Assembly (NCBI GenBank): GCA_016946835.1 | Contig: JACVTC010000529.1 | Coordinates: 1-20,391, forward strand | Length of the DNA: 20,391 nucleotides | Reading direction: 5' to 3' | Source of the DNA: Neocallimastix lanati (nom. inval.) | Taxonomy: Eukaryota; Neocallimastigomycota; Neocallimastigomycetes; Neocallimastigales; Neocallimastigaceae | In this document: positions 18,497-20,391 of the stretch, in pieces | How positions within the stretch are numbered: the first letter of the stretch is position 1 | How the letters are laid out: the number at the start of each line of letters is the position of its first letter | Notes under the pieces: generated by a model | What the model was told of the DNA's origin: nothing | Seen by the model: only the letters and a program-made list of their open reading frames with translations | The model's database searches: none | Position numbers and translations under genes: made by a program

Positions 18497-18757
18497 ATAA
18501 ACGTTTTTGCAAGACATGGTGTACCTCAAGTTATTACTACTGATAATGGAGTCCAATTCACTTCTGATATGACTAAAATCTTTCTTGATCTTTATGATGT
18601 ATATGTAAATTTGTAGCTACTTACCACCCTGAATCAAATGGCCTTACTGAAAATCGAAATAAAGAAATTGGAAAATTACTCCGTTTATTAGGAAGGAAAA
18701 ATCAAGATTGGGATGAAGTTTTACCTTCTGCTTTATGGGCACTTCGAACTACCAAAA
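18497..18757 (+). pseudogene. pol: E3 integrase catalytic core, twice frame-shifted
   Basis: From 18497 a third frame encodes the ARHGVPQVITTDNGVQF block, with the second catalytic Asp in TTDNG. Near 18607-18612 another base is missing, and the frame moves again to encode ATYHPESNGLTENRN with the catalytic Glu, then the WALRTT block. At the A5 run 18754-18758 one extra base shifts it once more. All three segments are stop-free once corrected. The current sequence cannot yield a complete integrase. Confidence 0.85.
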
Positions 18758-18758
18758 A

Positions 18759-19192
18759 CTACAGCTACTGGACATTCTAGTTTTGAATTAGTATATGGAA
18801 GAGAAGACCAACAGCCTTATGATATAGCCATAAGAACAATTGAAAATGCAGGTAAATCGTATGATGAAATCTTAATGGAAAAATTTGTTCGTCATTATCA
18901 ATGGACTAGAGAAGCATGCGAAAATGTGAAGAATGCTAACAAGTATTGGGCAACAAGACGAGAAGAACAAATAAGTATGAAAAAAGGAAAAGAATTAAAG
19001 GCTGGTGATCTTGTTCTTGTTAGAAACTTTAGCCGCACTAAGCTAGAACCATATTACAATGGACCATTTAAAATTTTAAAAATTCAATTCAACACGGCAA
19101 CCCTAATCGATCAGAAGACTGGAAAGCAACTCGATAGGAATGTTCACTTTAAAAATTTAGTAAAGTTTAACTCCGCTTACAGAGAAGCTTGA
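18759..19192 (+). CDS. pol: E3 integrase C-terminal part
   Basis: This is the last Pol segment, in phase from TTATGHSSFELVYGRED to the TGA at 19190-19192. It carries the SSFELVYG block, a helical arginine/lysine-rich stretch, and the GDLVLVRNF..KLEPYYNGPFKIL module, a GPY/F-like DNA-binding end of integrase. The protein stops soon after, at LVKFNSAYREA, with no chromodomain, which separates E3 from E1 and E2. The frame is open upstream to about 18713, but that part is out of phase. Confidence 0.85.
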
Positions 19193-19210
19193 GTCTTCGT
19201 CGGGGCATCT
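19193..19210 (+). other. Short gap between E3 pol and 3' LTR
   Basis: Only 18 nt separate the pol stop from the LTR. The expected polypurine tract is not evident; the best purine run is GGGGCA, interrupted by pyrimidines. The purine-rich GAGAAG before the stop is an alternative. Confidence 0.5.
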
Positions 19211-19701
19211 TGATAAGAATGTACTAAATAATGCATTCTTAATTAAATCTACGATTTATTTCTAATACATTATGTGTACATTATTATTTTTGTACTTTAA
19301 TAAATTTTTAAATCCAAAGATCAAAAATTAAATCAAAAATTATATTAAACTTTATATTTTTATATTAAATCTTATATTAATAGTAATATTTTTATATATT
19401 TAAAACTTATATTAGCAATATTAATAATAAATCTTATTTTTTTTATATTAATAATGAAAATTTATATTAATAATATTTTTATATATTGATAATTAAAAAT
19501 TTATATATTATATTTTAACTTTTATTATAAAATTTTATATCGAAATGTTTTATTTTATATTGAAAAATATTTTATTTTATTAAAAACCTTTATATTAGAA
19601 TAGTATTTTTATTTTTATTTGAATATTTTAACAGATTGTAATAAAAATTTTAGCCAATTAAATAAATTCTTATTAGTAATATTTTAGATATTTTTAAATA
19701 A

Positions 19702-19754
<53 letters not shown>

Positions 19755-20056
19755 TATTAATATTATAAATGTATTTTATTTATATTGTTATAATTAAATT
19801 TTATATAATTGATTATAAAAATCAATTTAAATTTAATAGTTTTTATAAAAAAAAAAATAATAATAAAATGTAATTTAGTGGCAAGAACAACTTTTATGCC
19901 TTGAAAAAAAAGTATAAATAGTTGTAAATTTTGCTACTAATTTTTAATATCATCATCAAATAAAATCAAATAAATTTATAAATAAAAATAATAAATAAAT
20001 AAATAAAATTTGTGTTTCCTTACTTTATTTTTATTTAATTCTCTAAAACCTTAACA
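19211..20056 (+). repeat. E3 3' LTR
   Basis: Starts TGATAAG and ends CTTAACA. Relative to the 5' LTR I count only a few substitutions (for example TTATAGCC/TTTTAGCC and AATTAATTAT/AATTGATTAT); other differences are copy number in A runs and AAAT or ATC repeats. The A run is 47 nt (19704-19750). The near-identity implies a recent insertion. Confidence 0.92.
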
Positions 20057-20057
20057 T

Positions 20058-20072
20058 GAAGATTTCGTTACA
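20058..20072 (-). repeat. Outer 15 bp of E2's split 5' LTR
   Basis: GAAGATTTCGTTACA is identical to 6821-6835, the corresponding end of the uninterrupted E2 LTR. This proves that E3 inserted into the E2 LTR. Confidence 0.9.
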
Positions 20073-20391
20073 TATTACTAAATAAGAAAATAAATAAAAA
20101 CTTAAATATAAATAATAAATAATTATAAATTATTATTTAATTATTTATTATTATTTAATTATAATTATTTTATAAATTTATTATAGTTTATAAATTTATA
20201 TAATAAAATTCATAATATTTAATATAAATTTAGCATAAAATGCCGTAAGTTTCAACATGACTAATTGCATAGTTTCATGTTGTTAATTTATCTTGTGAAA
20301 AACCTTAACTCTTATATTTAAATTAAATTACATAAAAAAGAAATGATTTTCAAATACTAGTTTCACAAGAGAAATTTTTAATTTATTAGTA
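20073..20391. other. Flank right of E2, no gene
   Basis: AT-rich DNA with no ORF. An imperfect inverted repeat, 20284-20300 with 20361-20381, uses the same TTAAAAATTT.TCTTGTG-type word as the truncated E1 LTR (5926-5944, 6038-6057). It may therefore be the displaced rest of the E1 3' LTR, but no direct match to 1-753 is visible to confirm that. Confidence 0.4.

Larger units (their letters stand above)
12040..20056 (+). mobile_element. E3: Ty3/gypsy element without chromodomain
   Basis: An 8.0-kb element with LTRs 12040-12901 and 19211-20056, which differ by only a few substitutions plus length changes in simple repeats. It has gag and pol in different frames linked by a -1 frameshift signal. 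Domain order PR-RT-RNase H-IN is Ty3/gypsy; the C terminus has no chromodomain, unlike E1 and E2. It interrupts the E2 LTR: the uninterrupted target is visible at 6811-6835. Only TG (12038-12039 and 20057-20058) is duplicated, less than the 4-6 bp usual for the group. Confidence 0.93.

Overview
The window contains no recognisable host gene. It is a stack of three Ty3/gypsy LTR retrotransposons (E1, E2, E3) in very AT-rich DNA with long poly-A/poly-T tracts and simple repeats. TATA-driven LTRs, zinc-knuckle Gags, chromodomain integrases and a tRNA-like Pol III promoter show a eukaryotic nuclear genome. The AT-richness and abundance of chromodomain Ty3/gypsy elements suggest a fungus, perhaps an arbuscular mycorrhizal one; this is inference, as no host marker is present.

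E1 (1-6190, + strand) is a chromovirus: the end of its 5' LTR (1-753), a leader, gag-protease (ATG 1176), an RT/RNase H region broken by five 1-nt-type frame changes, an integrase-chromodomain reading frame to 5861, a polypurine tract, and the first 298 bp of the 3' LTR, which stops abruptly where E2 begins.

E2 (6191-12039 plus 20058-20072, - strand) is another chromovirus. Its two LTRs (645 bp, ends TGTAACG/CGTTACA) appear identical, yet its single 814-codon ORF joins Gag and protease directly to the back half of integrase and a chromodomain. RT, RNase H and the front of integrase were removed in frame, so it looks like a recently mobilised non-autonomous element. Its LTR carries a tRNA-like A box, B box and T4 stop on the minus strand.

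E3 (12040-20056, + strand) lies inside E2's right-hand LTR, 15 bp from its outer end and about 14 bp upstream of the tRNA-like unit, near where Pol III would initiate. It is a Ty3/gypsy element without a chromodomain: near-identical 862/846 bp LTRs, a long structured leader, gag, a -1 frameshift signal (TTTAAAC plus hairpin), and a pol interrupted by four 1-nt indels.

The most unusual signals are a 39-bp identical leader block shared in the same sense by E2 and E3 although they belong to different clades; an array of five related hairpins just before E3 gag; the Pol III-like insertion context of E3; the gag-pol frameshift signal; and a 14-bp core promoter word common to all three LTRs.
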